Source of the DNA: CAWBYL01 sp963793025
Lineage (GTDB): Bacteria > Actinomycetota > Acidimicrobiia > Acidimicrobiales > Acidimicrobilacustridaceae
Direction: 5' to 3'
Assembly (NCBI GenBank): GCA_963793025.1
Contig: CAWBYL010000005.1
Location: 372,001-436,000 of the forward strand
DNA: 64,000 nucleotides
Numbering within the stretch: position 1 is the first letter of the stretch; each line of letters opens with the position of its first letter. Under the pieces are notes generated by a model that did no database searches, was not told the origin of the DNA, and saw only the letters and a program-made list of their open reading frames with translations. Of the stretch, positions 45,422 through 54,097 are shown in pieces. The position numbers and the translations under genes are program-made.

Positions 45422-46300
45422 GTGCCGGCCACCCCGGCCCGGCCGGCGGGAGCGAACCTCGGGCCCGGCGACCGGGTGCTGTGCAGCGGCAGCCTCGGTC
45501 GCCCCGGCCTGGAGATCACCGCCCGGGCCGCCGCGGCGGCCGGGTTCCAGGGCATCTCGCTCTACCACGACGACTACCGGGCGGCCCTGGCCGAGGGCCG
45601 CACGCCGGCCGATGTGCGGGACCTGCTGGACGACCTGGGGCTGGCGGTGGCCGAGCTCGACGGCCCGATGCGATGGCTCCCCGGCGACGAGGTGGGGCCC
45701 TCGTCCCTCGAGTTCGTCGAGACGGCGGCGGCCCTGGGCGCCCGCTCCGTCACCGCCCTCGAGATACGGGGCCGCCGCATCGGCACCGACATCCCCTACG
45801 CCGAGGCGGCCGCTGCCTTCGCCGCGGTGTGCGACCAGGCGGAACGGCACGGGTTGGTCGTCCACATCGAGTACTTCCCGTTCTCGGGGATGGCCGACGG
45901 CCGCACCGCTCACGAGGTCGTGCGGCGCGCCGAACGTCCCAACGGCGGGGTGATGGTCGACACGTGGCACCACCGGCGCGGACCCGACGCCGGTCGGCTG
46001 GACCTCGGGTATCCGGGCGACCGGGTGCTCGCCGTGCAGGTGGGTGATGTGGCGCCCTCGCCCGGACCCGACGTCCGTCACGAGGCGATGCACGGTCGGT
46101 TGCTCCCGGGTGCCGGCGCCGGGGACCTGCCCCGGCTGCTGCGGTCGCTGCGCGACCAGGGGTGCGTCGCCCCGCTGGAGGTCGAGGTGTACTCCGACGA
46201 GCTGGCCGCGCTCGACCCCCACGACGCCGCCCGACGCTGCGCGGTCGCGCTCGACGCCGTCGCGCTCGCGGCCGGCGAAGGGGCGGAGGAGGGGGCCTGA
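45422..46300 (+). CDS. TIM-barrel sugar isomerase/epimerase-like protein
   Basis: 292 aa xylose-isomerase-like (AP_endonuc_2) barrel. Probable metal ligands: Glu in VHIEYFPFSGM, Asp and His in MVDTWHHRRGP, Glu in PLEVEVYSDEL. GFQGISLYHDDYRAAL near the N-terminus fits sugar-phosphate isomerase/inosose-type proteins. The substrate cannot be named. GTG start four bases after pgi, so last gene of the sugar operon. Convergent with the AMMECR1 gene. Confidence 0.82.
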   Translation: MPATPARPAGANLGPGDRVLCSGSLGRPGLEITARAAAAAGFQGISLYHDDYRAALAEGRTPADVRDLLDDLGLAVAELDGPMRWLPGDEVGPSSLEFVETAAALGARSVTALEIRGRRIGTDIPYAEAAAAFAAVCDQAERHGLVVHIEYFPFSGMADGRTAHEVVRRAERPNGGVMVDTWHHRRGPDAGRLDLGYPGDRVLAVQVGDVAPSPGPDVRHEAMHGRLLPGAGAGDLPRLLRSLRDQGCVAPLEVEVYSDELAALDPHDAARRCAVALDAVALAAGEGAEEGA

Positions 46301-46304
46301 CGGG

Positions 46305-46907
46305 TCAGCCGCCGTCGCCCGACCGGTCGTCGTCTTCGTCGAACTCGACCACCTGGTAGCGCTCGACCACGAGGTCGGCGGGCCACCGACCGGGCCGGAA
46401 GCGGGCCTTGCGCCACAGCAGGTCGAGGAACTCCGACGCCGATCCGACCTGGTCCCACACCGAGGGCAGGAAGGTGGCGCGCCCCTCGCGGCTGGTCACG
46501 ACCAGCCCGTCCACTCCGGGACGCAGGACGCCGAGCAGGGCGTCCCGATCGGCGACCTCCACCCTCTCGCGGGGGCCGAGCACGGAGATCTCGACCGTCA
46601 TGTGGCTCCAGTCGTCCCGGTCCACGGCCGGGAGTCGGGGGTCGCGGAAGGCGGCGTCGAAGGCATGGGTGGCGACGTCGTCGGCCAGGGGTCGGATCGG
46701 ATCCAGGGATCCGATGCAGCCGAGCAGGCGGTCGTCGCGGCGGAGGGTGACGAAGGCGGCCCCGGGTGCGGCCGCCGCCGCGGGAACCTCGGCCCGGGGC
46801 GGAAGGTGGAGCGTGCCGTCGTCCAGGGCGTCGGCGATGGTGCGCCGGGCCAGGGCCAGCAACCACCACCGGTCGGTGGGGGACAGGTCCGTCAGGGCGC
46901 CGGCCAC
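46305..46907 (-). CDS. AmmeMemoRadiSam protein A (AMMECR1 domain)
   Basis: 200 aa AMMECR1-domain protein, identified by the family motif LLGCIGSLDPIRPL and AFDAAFRDPRLPAV. AMMECR1, Memo and a radical SAM protein recur together across bacteria and archaea; the joint function is not established. GTG 46907 follows the Memo gene's stop by one base (TGAC-GTG). Third gene of the operon. Confidence 0.9.
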   Translation of the reverse strand: MAGALTDLSPTDRWWLLALARRTIADALDDGTLHLPPRAEVPAAAAAPGAAFVTLRRDDRLLGCIGSLDPIRPLADDVATHAFDAAFRDPRLPAVDRDDWSHMTVEISVLGPRERVEVADRDALLGVLRPGVDGLVVTSREGRATFLPSVWDQVGSASEFLDLLWRKARFRPGRWPADLVVERYQVVEFDEDDDRSGDGG

Positions 46908-46908
46908 G

Positions 46909-47731
46909 TCAACCCACCGCGAAGGCGCCGTAGCCCACGACCCGGCGCCGGTCCCCGGCCGTGTCACCCGAGGTGCGCAGGTCGAGCAGCTCCACGGGGA
47001 GGGCCCGCCGCTCGGCCACGGTGAGCAGCCCGTCGAGCGGGAACGCGCCGCACGCCCGGTCCGGGACGATGTCGGCCCGGCGCTCGACGATCCGGGCCGC
47101 GGTGGCCGCGTCGAGGCGGCGAGCCTCGTCGTGGTCGTGGTAGTGGCTGAGGTCGGTGCTGATCACCACCAGCGTCTCCCGCCCGCCCCACAGGCGCTCG
47201 AGGACGGCGGCCACGAGGTCAGGTGGGCAGCGGCCCACCACGACCGGGACGAGGGTCCAGGTGGGGCCGAGCAGGACCTGGAGGAACGGGATCTGGACCT
47301 CGATGCTGTGCTCGTCGGCGTGGGGACGGTCGCTGACCTCGACCCCCTCCATGGTGGCGATCGAGGCGAGGGCGTCGAGATCGACGGGCACGACGCCGAG
47401 TGGAGTGGCGAAACCACGTCGTGGCGGGCACGGCCATGGCCCGAGGGGCGACCTGGTGGGCGGGGCCGAGCACGACGACGCGATCGATCTCGTGGCGGCG
47501 AGCCGCGACCCGGTTGTAGGCCGTGGCCGCGACGAGACCGGAGTAGACGTACCCGGCGTGGGGGACGATGACGGCATGGGGCGGCGCCCCGCCGGCCCCG
47601 TGGGTTCGCTCGACGCGACGGGCGGCCTCGTCCAGGTGGGCCGTGACCGTGGCGGCCAGCGTGTCGGGGTCCGCCGGGTAGAACATCCCGGCCACGGCGG
47701 CGGGCCGCACCCGAGTGCTGTCGGCGCTCAT
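46909..47731 (-). pseudogene. AmmeMemoRadiSam protein B (Memo), one-base frameshift
   Basis: Memo-family protein, related to non-haem-iron dioxygenases. From ATG 47731 the frame covers MFYPADPDTL, IVPHAGYVYSG and VVVLGPAHQ, then breaks near codon 105. The other frame resumes with FATPLGVVPVDLDAL, HSIEVQIPFLQ, VISTDLSHYHDHDEA. Removing one base near 47414-47418 (plus strand) gives one 273-aa protein with all metal/active-site His. Like the aldehyde dehydrogenase, this is either a pseudogene or a sequence error. ATGA overlap with the radical SAM gene. Confidence 0.85.
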
Positions 47732-48840
47732 CGTCGGTCCGTCCGGTTCCGTAGGCGGACCGGCACCCGGCGGGCTCCCCACTCACCCGGGGGCCCGTCG
47801 AACACACCGGCCAGCTGGGTGTCGCAGGTCCGACACCGACCGTCGCCGGTCAGGCCCCACGACCGCAGCTCGTACCAGTCCCGCACGACGACGGCCGCAC
47901 CGCAGCTCGGGCACAGGGTGGTGTCCCCGGCGGCGTCGTGGACGTTGCCGGTGTAGACGTGGTGCAGGCCGTTCTCCCGCCCGATGTGGCGCGCCCGCGT
48001 GAGCGTGGCCGGGGGTGTGGCCGGTATGTCGCGCATCCGGTAGTCGGGGTGGAAGGCGCTGAAGTGCAGCGGGACGTCAGGGCCGAGGTGCTCCATCACC
48101 CACGTCGTCAGCGCCTGCAGCTCGTCGTCGGAGTCGTTGAGGCCGGGGATGAGCAGTGTGGTGATCTCGAGCCAGGTGTCGGTCTCGTGGTGGATGTATT
48201 CGAGGGTGTCGAGCACCGGGGCCAGAGCCCCCGCAGCGACGTGGCGGTAGAAGTCCTCGGTGAAGCCCTTGAGGTCGATGTTGGCGGCGTCGACTGCGGA
48301 GTAGAGCTCGCGCCGGGCGGCGTCGTTGGCGTACCCGGCGGACACGGCCACGGTCCTGACCCCCGCCTCGCGACACGCCGCCGCGGTGTCCACCGCGTAC
48401 TCGAGGAACACCACGGGGTCGTTGTAGGTGAACGCCACCGAGGCGCACCCCAACTCCCGGGCGGCGGTGGCGATGTCGTCGGGGGCGGCGGAGTCGCTCA
48501 GGCGGTCGGTCTCCTTGGACTTCGAGATGTCCCAGTTCTGGCAGAAGCGGCAGGCCAGGTTGCACCCGGCGGTGCCGAAGGACAGCACCGAGGTGCCCGG
48601 CAGGAAGTGGTTGAGCGGCTTCTTCTCGATGGGGTCGACGCAGTAGCCGCTCGACCGGCCGTAGGTCGTGAGCACGACACCGTCCCCCGCCCGGCCCCGC
48701 ACGAAGCAGACGCCTCGCTGCCCGTCGTGGAGCTTGCAGGCCCGGGGGCACACGTCGCACTGGACGCGGCCGTCGTCGAGGCGGTGCCAGTGACGGGTGG
48801 TCACGGTGTGTGGATCGGCGAGCGAGACGGCCTCCCCCAT
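47728..48840 (-). CDS. AmmeMemoRadiSam radical SAM enzyme
   Basis: 370 aa. The radical SAM cluster CxxxCxxC is Cys93, Cys97, Cys100 in AGCNLACRFCQNW. Two more cysteine groups may hold extra clusters or zinc: Cys28/31/35/45 before the core (QCDVCPRACKLHDGQRGVCF) and a C-terminal CPSCG...CRTC pair. It resembles pyruvate formate-lyase activating enzymes (PflA-like), as AmrS proteins do. Substrate unknown. First gene of the three-gene minus-strand operon; ATG 48840. Confidence 0.93.
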   Translation of the reverse strand: MGEAVSLADPHTVTTRHWHRLDDGRVQCDVCPRACKLHDGQRGVCFVRGRAGDGVVLTTYGRSSGYCVDPIEKKPLNHFLPGTSVLSFGTAGCNLACRFCQNWDISKSKETDRLSDSAAPDDIATAARELGCASVAFTYNDPVVFLEYAVDTAAACREAGVRTVAVSAGYANDAARRELYSAVDAANIDLKGFTEDFYRHVAAGALAPVLDTLEYIHHETDTWLEITTLLIPGLNDSDDELQALTTWVMEHLGPDVPLHFSAFHPDYRMRDIPATPPATLTRARHIGRENGLHHVYTGNVHDAAGDTTLCPSCGAAVVVRDWYELRSWGLTGDGRCRTCDTQLAGVFDGPPGEWGARRVPVRLRNRTDRR

Positions 48841-48934
48841 GACGTCGAGGGTACGACGGCGAGGGCCCTGAGCAAACAGGGTCGGTGGTCTGGAAGACTC
48901 ACCCCTGGCCTGCCCCACGGTGAAGAGGTGACGG

Positions 48935-49717
48935 ATGAAGGCGCTCGGCATCGACATCGGTGGAACCGGAATCAAGGGGGCGGTGGTCGACACCAAGAAG
49001 GGTCGCCTGGTCACGGACCGCCTGCGGTTGTTGACCCCGGAGCCGGCGACGCCCGAGGCGGTGGCGGCCACGGTGTCGTCGGTGGCCCGCCACTTCGACT
49101 GGGACGGTCCGATCGGTTGCACCTTCCCCGGTGTGGTGAAGGGCGGTCACGTCCACACGGCCGCCAACCTCGACAAGGCCTGGGTCGACCTCGACGCGGC
49201 CGGGCTGATCAGCGAGGCCACCGGCTGTGCGGTCACCCTCGTGAACGACGCGGACGCCGCCGGGGAGGCCGAGGCCCGCTTCGGTGCGGCGCGGGGGAAG
49301 GCCGGCGTCGTCATCACCGTCACCCTGGGCACCGGCATCGGCTCGGCGGTGGTCGTCGACGGTCGCCTGCTGCCCAACACCGAGCTGGGTCACCTGACGC
49401 TGCGGGGCGGCGACGCCGAGGACTGGGCCGCCAACTCGGTGCGGGAGCGACTGGAGCTCGACTGGGACGAGTGGGCCTCCCGGGTCGACGAGTACCTGCG
49501 GATGGTCGAGGACCTGCTGTGGCCCGACCTGTTCATCATCGGGGGCGGTGTCTCCAAGAAGGGAGATCGCTTCCTCCCGAAGCTCACGTGCCGGACGCCC
49601 GTGGTCCCGGCCGAGCTGCTCAACCAGGCCGGCATCGTGGGCGGGGCACTGGCCGTGCACCGCCACCACGACAAGCATGGTGACCACGGCCAGGCGATGC
49701 CCAAGAAGAAGAGGTGA
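48935..49717 (+). CDS. ppgK: Polyphosphate glucokinase
   Basis: Phosphorylates glucose using polyphosphate (and often ATP), an actinobacterial trait. 260 aa ROK-type kinase: N-terminal phosphate loop DIGGTGIKGAVVDT, catalytic NDADAAGEAE, GTGIGSAVVVDG, and WAANSVRERLELDW, the PpgK-type segment. C-terminal tail is basic (MPKKKR). Supplies glucose-6-phosphate for the pgi and gnd products upstream. Divergent from the radical SAM gene. Confidence 0.95.
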   Translation: MKALGIDIGGTGIKGAVVDTKKGRLVTDRLRLLTPEPATPEAVAATVSSVARHFDWDGPIGCTFPGVVKGGHVHTAANLDKAWVDLDAAGLISEATGCAVTLVNDADAAGEAEARFGAARGKAGVVITVTLGTGIGSAVVVDGRLLPNTELGHLTLRGGDAEDWAANSVRERLELDWDEWASRVDEYLRMVEDLLWPDLFIIGGGVSKKGDRFLPKLTCRTPVVPAELLNQAGIVGGALAVHRHHDKHGDHGQAMPKKKR

Positions 49718-49726
49718 CCGGGCTGG

Positions 49727-50404
49727 TCACACGGTCTGCAGCTCGGGCGGCAGGTGACCGGTGTCGGAGAAGCGGAACAGGCTGAACGACTGGGCGCCGG
49801 CCACCGGCATCGTCCGCACCACGCTGACCGATGCGTGGAAGGACACGAACCGCTCCCACTCCCACGGCACCGGCTCGATGCCGAGAAGGTGACCGAGGCA
49901 GACCGCGTCGGTGCCGGCGTGGGCCACCACCACGACCCGCGGGCCGGGGTCCTCGACCTGCCACAGGCGCGGGAACTCGGTGAGTCGCCGGCACCCGAGC
50001 TCACCCATGAGCCCGACCAGGCCCGTCGTCACCCGGCGGTGGAAGTCACGGAAGGACTCACCGCCGGGTAGGCCGTCCCACTGCTCGTCGAGGGGGCGGG
50101 CCCGACCGTCGGCGAAGGCCCGTTCCACCACCTCCGAGGGCGTGCCCTCCCATGCCGGCGACCGGATCTCGGGTAGCCACTCCAGCACTTCGGGCTCCAT
50201 CCCGAGGGCCCTGGCCACCGGCGCGGCGGTCTGGCGGGCCCGCACGAGGGGGGAGACGAAGAGCCGGTCGACAATCCGATCCCGGAAGGCGTCACCCAGT
50301 CGGTCGGCCTGACGCCGGCCGATCTCGGTCAGCGGGGGATCCTGGACGCTGAGCCCGTTTCGATCCCACTCGGGCTGTCCGTGGCGGATGAAGACCAGTT
50401 CCAT
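49727..50404 (-). CDS. Histidine phosphatase-family protein
   Basis: 225 aa. Catalytic RHG in ELVFIRHGQPEWDRNG, second Arg in LFVSPLVRARQTA, and the second His in VVVAHAGTDAVCLGHLL. Resembles phosphoglycerate-mutase-like phosphatases (GpmB/CobC group); substrate unknown. ATG 50404 preferred over ATG 50413 because AGGA lies nine bases upstream. Convergent with ppgK, nine bases apart. Confidence 0.88.
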   Translation of the reverse strand: MELVFIRHGQPEWDRNGLSVQDPPLTEIGRRQADRLGDAFRDRIVDRLFVSPLVRARQTAAPVARALGMEPEVLEWLPEIRSPAWEGTPSEVVERAFADGRARPLDEQWDGLPGGESFRDFHRRVTTGLVGLMGELGCRRLTEFPRLWQVEDPGPRVVVVAHAGTDAVCLGHLLGIEPVPWEWERFVSFHASVSVVRTMPVAGAQSFSLFRFSDTGHLPPELQTV

Positions 50405-50434
50405 GGACGCCATCCTGCCCGCCCGCCCGTGGGA

Positions 50435-50668
50435 TCAGTGCCGGCCGCCCGGGCGCCGGCGGTGGCGGGCGGCCCAGCAGCCGTGGTGCCAGTGGCGCCT
50501 CAGGTCGGCGGCCAGCAACGGGACGGCGACCACGTGGCCGGTCCCCGGACGGATGTCCTGGTTGCAGCCCGGGCACACGTAGGTCTTGGTGGCCTGGTAG
50601 GGCTGGATCCGACGGACCTCGACCTCGTTGCCGTCGGCGTCGACCTCGATGTCGTCGGACGGGAACAC
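50435..50668 (-). CDS. Small zinc-ribbon-like protein conserved in actinobacteria
   Basis: 77 aa. VCPGCNQDIRPGTGHVV then RRHWHHGCW: Cys32, Cys35, His45, and Cys64 (with His59/61/62) could bind zinc. I recall the same CPGC...HVV...RRHWH..CW pattern in small actinobacterial proteins of unknown function, sometimes mislabelled ATP/GTP-binding. GTG 50668 is four bases after the stop of the tiny membrane gene, so the two form an operon. C-terminus very basic (ARHRRRPGGRH), possibly nucleic-acid binding. Confidence 0.75.
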   Translation of the reverse strand: MFPSDDIEVDADGNEVEVRRIQPYQATKTYVCPGCNQDIRPGTGHVVAVPLLAADLRRHWHHGCWAARHRRRPGGRH

Positions 50669-50672
50669 CCGC

Positions 50673-50783
50673 TCAGCCGAAGAAGGCCCACACGACGAGG
50701 GCCAGGCACACCGCCAGGGCGGCGACGACCATGACGTAGTCGGCGGGCGAACGGCGGTGTTGGCGATGCGGATTGAAGCCCAC
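50673..50783 (-). CDS. 36-aa single-helix membrane peptide
   Basis: GTG 50783 gives 36 residues: a basic/polar head (GFNPHRQHRRSPADYV), one strongly hydrophobic helix rich in Val/Ala/Leu, and ending WAFFG then TGA. Too short for normal gene calling. Its head and single helix resemble small actinobacterial membrane peptides, and a -10-like GATACT lies six bases upstream on the minus strand. Downstream zinc-ribbon gene four bases away supports it being real. Function unknown. Confidence 0.55.
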   Translation of the reverse strand: MGFNPHRQHRRSPADYVMVVAALAVCLALVVWAFFG

Positions 50784-50789
50784 GCCTCA

Positions 50790-50795
50790 AGTATC
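50790..50795 (-). promoter_or_regulatory. -10-like GATACT before the small membrane gene
   Basis: Minus-strand GATACT matches TATAAT at four positions and ends six bases before GTG 50783, with TGAGGC between. Confidence 0.35.
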
Positions 50796-50841
50796 GCCGG
50801 TCGGCTGTCGGACCCCGAATCGGGGGCGGCGATGCCGCTGG

Positions 50842-50847
50842 TAGCGT
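50842..50847 (+). promoter_or_regulatory. -10-like TAGCGT before the cytochrome gene
   Basis: TAGCGT ends eight bases before ATG 50856; no ribosome-binding site in between. Confidence 0.4.
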
Positions 50848-50855
50848 CGCTCGCC

Positions 50856-51209
50856 ATGCGGTCGGCCAAGCTCTTCGTCGTCGGTGTGGCGCTCGCCTGT
50901 TCGGCGACGTTCGTGGGGGCGTGTGGCGGCCAGTCGACCCCGGCCACACCCTCCGATCCGGTGCTGGCCCAGGGCCAGCAGATCTACAACGCCAACTGCT
51001 CGAGCTGTCACGGCAAGGGCGGCGGGGGAGGGCTGGGGCCCAAGTTGGCCGGCGTGGTGGCGGCCCGCTTCCCGGACATCGCCGATCAGGAGGCGGTCAT
51101 CGCCCAGGGCCGCGACCAGATGCCGTCGTTCTCCAAGAAGCTCTCGGCCGACGAGATCAACGCCGTGGCCCGCTACGAGCGCGAGGTGCTCGGCCAGGAC
51201 AAGGGCTAG
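50856..51209 (+). CDS. Class I cytochrome c lipoprotein
   Basis: 117 aa. Export signal with lipobox FVGAC (Cys23), then a single haem site CSSCH (Cys48, Cys51, His52) and a likely axial Met89 in GRDQMPSFSKK. LSADEINAVARYEREVLG is the C-terminal helix of small c-type cytochromes. Anchored outside the membrane, it could feed a terminal oxidase or dehydrogenase. No oxidase or cytochrome-assembly gene is nearby. Confidence 0.92.
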   Translation: MRSAKLFVVGVALACSATFVGACGGQSTPATPSDPVLAQGQQIYNANCSSCHGKGGGGGLGPKLAGVVAARFPDIADQEAVIAQGRDQMPSFSKKLSADEINAVARYEREVLGQDKG

Positions 51210-51249
51210 TCGCGCGCCGTCTCGCGAGCGGCCGCCGACGGTCCGGCCG

Positions 51250-51279
51250 TTGTGGCTGTCACACCCCGCGCCCTACGAT
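51250..51279 (+). promoter_or_regulatory. Candidate promoter of comM
   Basis: TTGTGG (51250-51255), 18 bases, TACGAT (51274-51279); start expected near 51286, giving a leader of about 60 bases. The leader contains a 15-base palindrome CGGCACC-T-GGTGCCG at 51314-51328. Confidence 0.4.
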
Positions 51280-51346
51280 CGTGCTGCTCGGTGGCTGCGG
51301 CCGCCCTCCATCCCGGCACCTGGTGCCGTGAACACCGGAGGGCCGC

Positions 51347-52861
51347 ATGCTCGCCACCGTCTCGTCCGCCACCCTGCTCGGGGTCGACGGCTTCCCGGTC
51401 ACCGTCGAGGTCCACGTGGGGCAGGGTCTGCCCGCCTTCACCGTCGTGGGCCTACCGGACACATCGTGTCGCGAGGCACACGACCGAGTGCGAGCCGCCC
51501 TCCTGACGAGCGACTTCACCTGGCCTGATCGGCGCACCACGGTCAACCTGGCTCCCACCTCGGTGCGCAAGATGGGGTCCTCCCTCGACCTGGCCATCGC
51601 CATCGGTGTGCTGCTGGCCAGCGAGCAGATCACCCCCGAGGAGGTGGGGGAGCGGGCCTTCGTCGCCGAGCTCGGCCTCGACGGGACCCTCCGCCACGTC
51701 CCCGGTGTGCTCTCCCTGGCCGACGCCGTCAGGGCGCCCGAGGTCGTGGTGGCCCGCCCCTCCGCCTTCGAGGCCGGGCTGATCGGGCGGCTGCGGGTCC
51801 GTTCCGCCCCCGACCTGCGTTCCCTCGTGGCGGCCATGAAGGCCGACACGCCCTGGCCCCGTCCCCCCGACGATCCGATTCCGCCGTCGGCCCCACCCCC
51901 GCCTGATCTGGCCGACGTGCGGGGGCACCCGGTCGCCCGCACCGCTCTGGAGGTCGCCGCCGCCGGGGGCCACCACCTGTTGATGATCGGCCCCCCGGGG
52001 GCGGGCAAGACGATGCTCGCCCAACGCCTGCCCGGCGTGCTGCCCGACCTCGACGACGACCGAGCTCTCGAGGTCACCCGGGTCCACTCCGCCGCCGGCC
52101 TCTCCCTTCCGGGCGGGCTGGTCCGACGCCCGCCGCTGCGGGCGCCCCACCACGGGTCGAGCGCCGTGGCCATGGTGGGCGGTGGCAGTGGACGACTGCG
52201 GCCGGGCGAGATCTCGCTGGCCCACGGCGGCGTGTTGTTCCTCGACGAGCTGGGAGAGTTCTCCGCCGTCGTCCTCGACTCGCTGCGCCAGCCCTTGGAG
52301 GAGGGGCTCATCCGGATCGCCCGGGCCGAGACGCGGGTCACCGTCCCGGCCCGCTTCCTGCTCGTGGGGGCCATGAACCCGTGCCCGTGTGGCGAGGGCA
52401 TGACCCCGGCGGCGTGCCGGTGCACCGACCGATCACTCGAGCGGTACCGCCGGCGGGTCTCGGGCCCGCTCCTCGACCGCTTCGATCTCCGCCTCGACGT
52501 CCACCGGCCCGATCCCCACCACCTCCTGCACGGAGCGCCGGCCGACTCCTCGTCGCTGGTGGCCGCCCGAGTGCGGGCGGCTCGGGCCCGGGCGGTGGCG
52601 CGAGGGGTGCGGGCCAACGCCGACATCGCCGGGCCCGACCTGGAGCGGCTGGCCCCTCTCGATCGGGATGCCCTCGCGCTCGCCGAGCGAGCTCTCGTGC
52701 AGGGGCGTCTCACGGCACGAGGCCTGCGCCGGGTCTGGCGGGTGGCGTTGACCCTCGCCGACCTGGCCGACCACCACGGGCCGCTGCGAGCCGACCACCT
52801 GGCCGGCGCCCTGCAGCTGCGGTCCGATCCGAGCTTCCTCGTCACCCAGCGGGCGGGCTGA
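51347..52861 (+). CDS. comM: YifB/ComM family Mg-chelatase-like AAA+ ATPase
   Basis: 504 aa, normal length. N-terminal Lon-like fold (FPVTVEVHVGQGLPAFTVVGL; NLAPTSVRKMGSSLDLAIAIG), then the AAA+ core with Walker A GPPGAGKTM and Walker B VLFLDELGEF, and PCPCG...CRCT zinc-like pair. ComM aids branch migration during DNA integration in natural transformation. GGAGG at 51337-51341 fixes the ATG. One base before dprA, the usual partner. Confidence 0.95.
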   Translation: MLATVSSATLLGVDGFPVTVEVHVGQGLPAFTVVGLPDTSCREAHDRVRAALLTSDFTWPDRRTTVNLAPTSVRKMGSSLDLAIAIGVLLASEQITPEEVGERAFVAELGLDGTLRHVPGVLSLADAVRAPEVVVARPSAFEAGLIGRLRVRSAPDLRSLVAAMKADTPWPRPPDDPIPPSAPPPPDLADVRGHPVARTALEVAAAGGHHLLMIGPPGAGKTMLAQRLPGVLPDLDDDRALEVTRVHSAAGLSLPGGLVRRPPLRAPHHGSSAVAMVGGGSGRLRPGEISLAHGGVLFLDELGEFSAVVLDSLRQPLEEGLIRIARAETRVTVPARFLLVGAMNPCPCGEGMTPAACRCTDRSLERYRRRVSGPLLDRFDLRLDVHRPDPHHLLHGAPADSSSLVAARVRAARARAVARGVRANADIAGPDLERLAPLDRDALALAERALVQGRLTARGLRRVWRVALTLADLADHHGPLRADHLAGALQLRSDPSFLVTQRAG

Positions 52862-52862
52862 G

Positions 52863-54032
52863 GTGGCCTCCGCGAGCGCTGACCCGCTCTCCGGCCCCGG
52901 TGCCTCGCTCCCCGACGAGGCCCATGTGGCGGCCCTGGCCCGCCTGCCCCGGCTGGGGCCGGGCCGGCTCCGGGCCCTCCTCGCCGGGCGGGGCGCGGCC
53001 GAGGTGTGGTCGGCGGTGAGCGGCGGACGTCTCCCGGTCTCGGCCCTGGCCGCCGCCGGTGGTCGTGACGACCCCGTCACCCTGCTCGCGTCGTGGCGGC
53101 GAGCGGCCGAAGCCATCGACCCCGAGACCTACTGGCGGGCTCACCTGGACGCCGGGGTCGGGGTGGCCCTTCCGTCGTCGGGCGCCTTCCCGCCTGCCTT
53201 GGCCAACGACATCGACCCGCCGGCGGTCGTGTTCTGGCGGGGCGACCTCGACCATCTGGCCGGGATGCGGGTCGCCATCGTGGGCACCCGCCGGGCCAGT
53301 CGCTACGGCATCGACGTCGCCCACGCCCTCGGCAAGGAGCTGGCCGCGTCCGGTGTGGCCGTGGTGTCGGGGCTGGCCCTCGGTATCGACGGGGCGGCCC
53401 ACGCCGGCGCCCTCGCCGCGTCGGGCGCTCCTCCGATCGCCGTCGTCGGCAGCGGCCTCGACCGCATCTACCCGCGAGCCCATGGGGCCCTGTGGCGAGG
53501 CGTGGCCGAGGCGGGGGTGGTCCTCAGCGAGTACCCCCTCGGGGCGCCCGCCGCCGCCTGGCAGTTCCCCGCTCGGAACCGTCTGATCGCCGCCCTGGCC
53601 GACGTCGTGGTGGTGGTGGAGTCCCAGGCCCGCGGGGGTGCCATGGGCACTGCGGTCGAGGCCGGCCGACGGGGGCGTCCCGTCCTGGCCGTCCCCGGTC
53701 CGGTCACCGCGCCCACCTCCGACGGCACCAACCAGCTGCTCTTCGACGGTTGCGCGCCGGCTCGAGACGCCGCCGACGTCCTGCTCGCCCTCGGACAGGA
53801 ACCGGGCATCCGCCGGGCCGCCGCTGAGGTCCGTCGGGCCCCGGCCGGCGCCGCCGCGACCGTTCTCGACGCGCTGCCATGGGGACCCGTGCCCGTCGAG
53901 CAGCTCGTCCTGGCCACGGGCCTCGACCTGGGTCCGGTCGCCCTCGCCCTCGACGAGTTGGAGGAGGCGGGGTGGGTGTCACGACGCGGCGGATGGGTCG
54001 AGCGTCTGGGCCGCGAGGCCGGGGCCGGTTGA
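52863..54032 (+). CDS. dprA: DNA-processing protein DprA
   Basis: Loads RecA on incoming single-stranded DNA. 389 aa: N-terminal helical region, then the Rossmann core IVGTRRASRYG, SGLALGIDGAAHAGAL, GSGLDRIYPRAH and SEYPLGAPAAAWQFPARNR, and a C-terminal winged-helix DML1-like domain (LDALPWGPVPVEQLVLATGL). GTG start one base after the comM stop. The comM-dprA pair is usual in actinobacteria and does not by itself show natural competence. Confidence 0.96.
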   Translation: MASASADPLSGPGASLPDEAHVAALARLPRLGPGRLRALLAGRGAAEVWSAVSGGRLPVSALAAAGGRDDPVTLLASWRRAAEAIDPETYWRAHLDAGVGVALPSSGAFPPALANDIDPPAVVFWRGDLDHLAGMRVAIVGTRRASRYGIDVAHALGKELAASGVAVVSGLALGIDGAAHAGALAASGAPPIAVVGSGLDRIYPRAHGALWRGVAEAGVVLSEYPLGAPAAAWQFPARNRLIAALADVVVVVESQARGGAMGTAVEAGRRGRPVLAVPGPVTAPTSDGTNQLLFDGCAPARDAADVLLALGQEPGIRRAAAEVRRAPAGAAATVLDALPWGPVPVEQLVLATGLDLGPVALALDELEEAGWVSRRGGWVERLGREAGAG

Positions 54033-54097
54033 CACCCAGCCATCACGATCGACCACAAACAGTGACGAAAGGGCTGGTCAGCACTACCATTCGCCAG

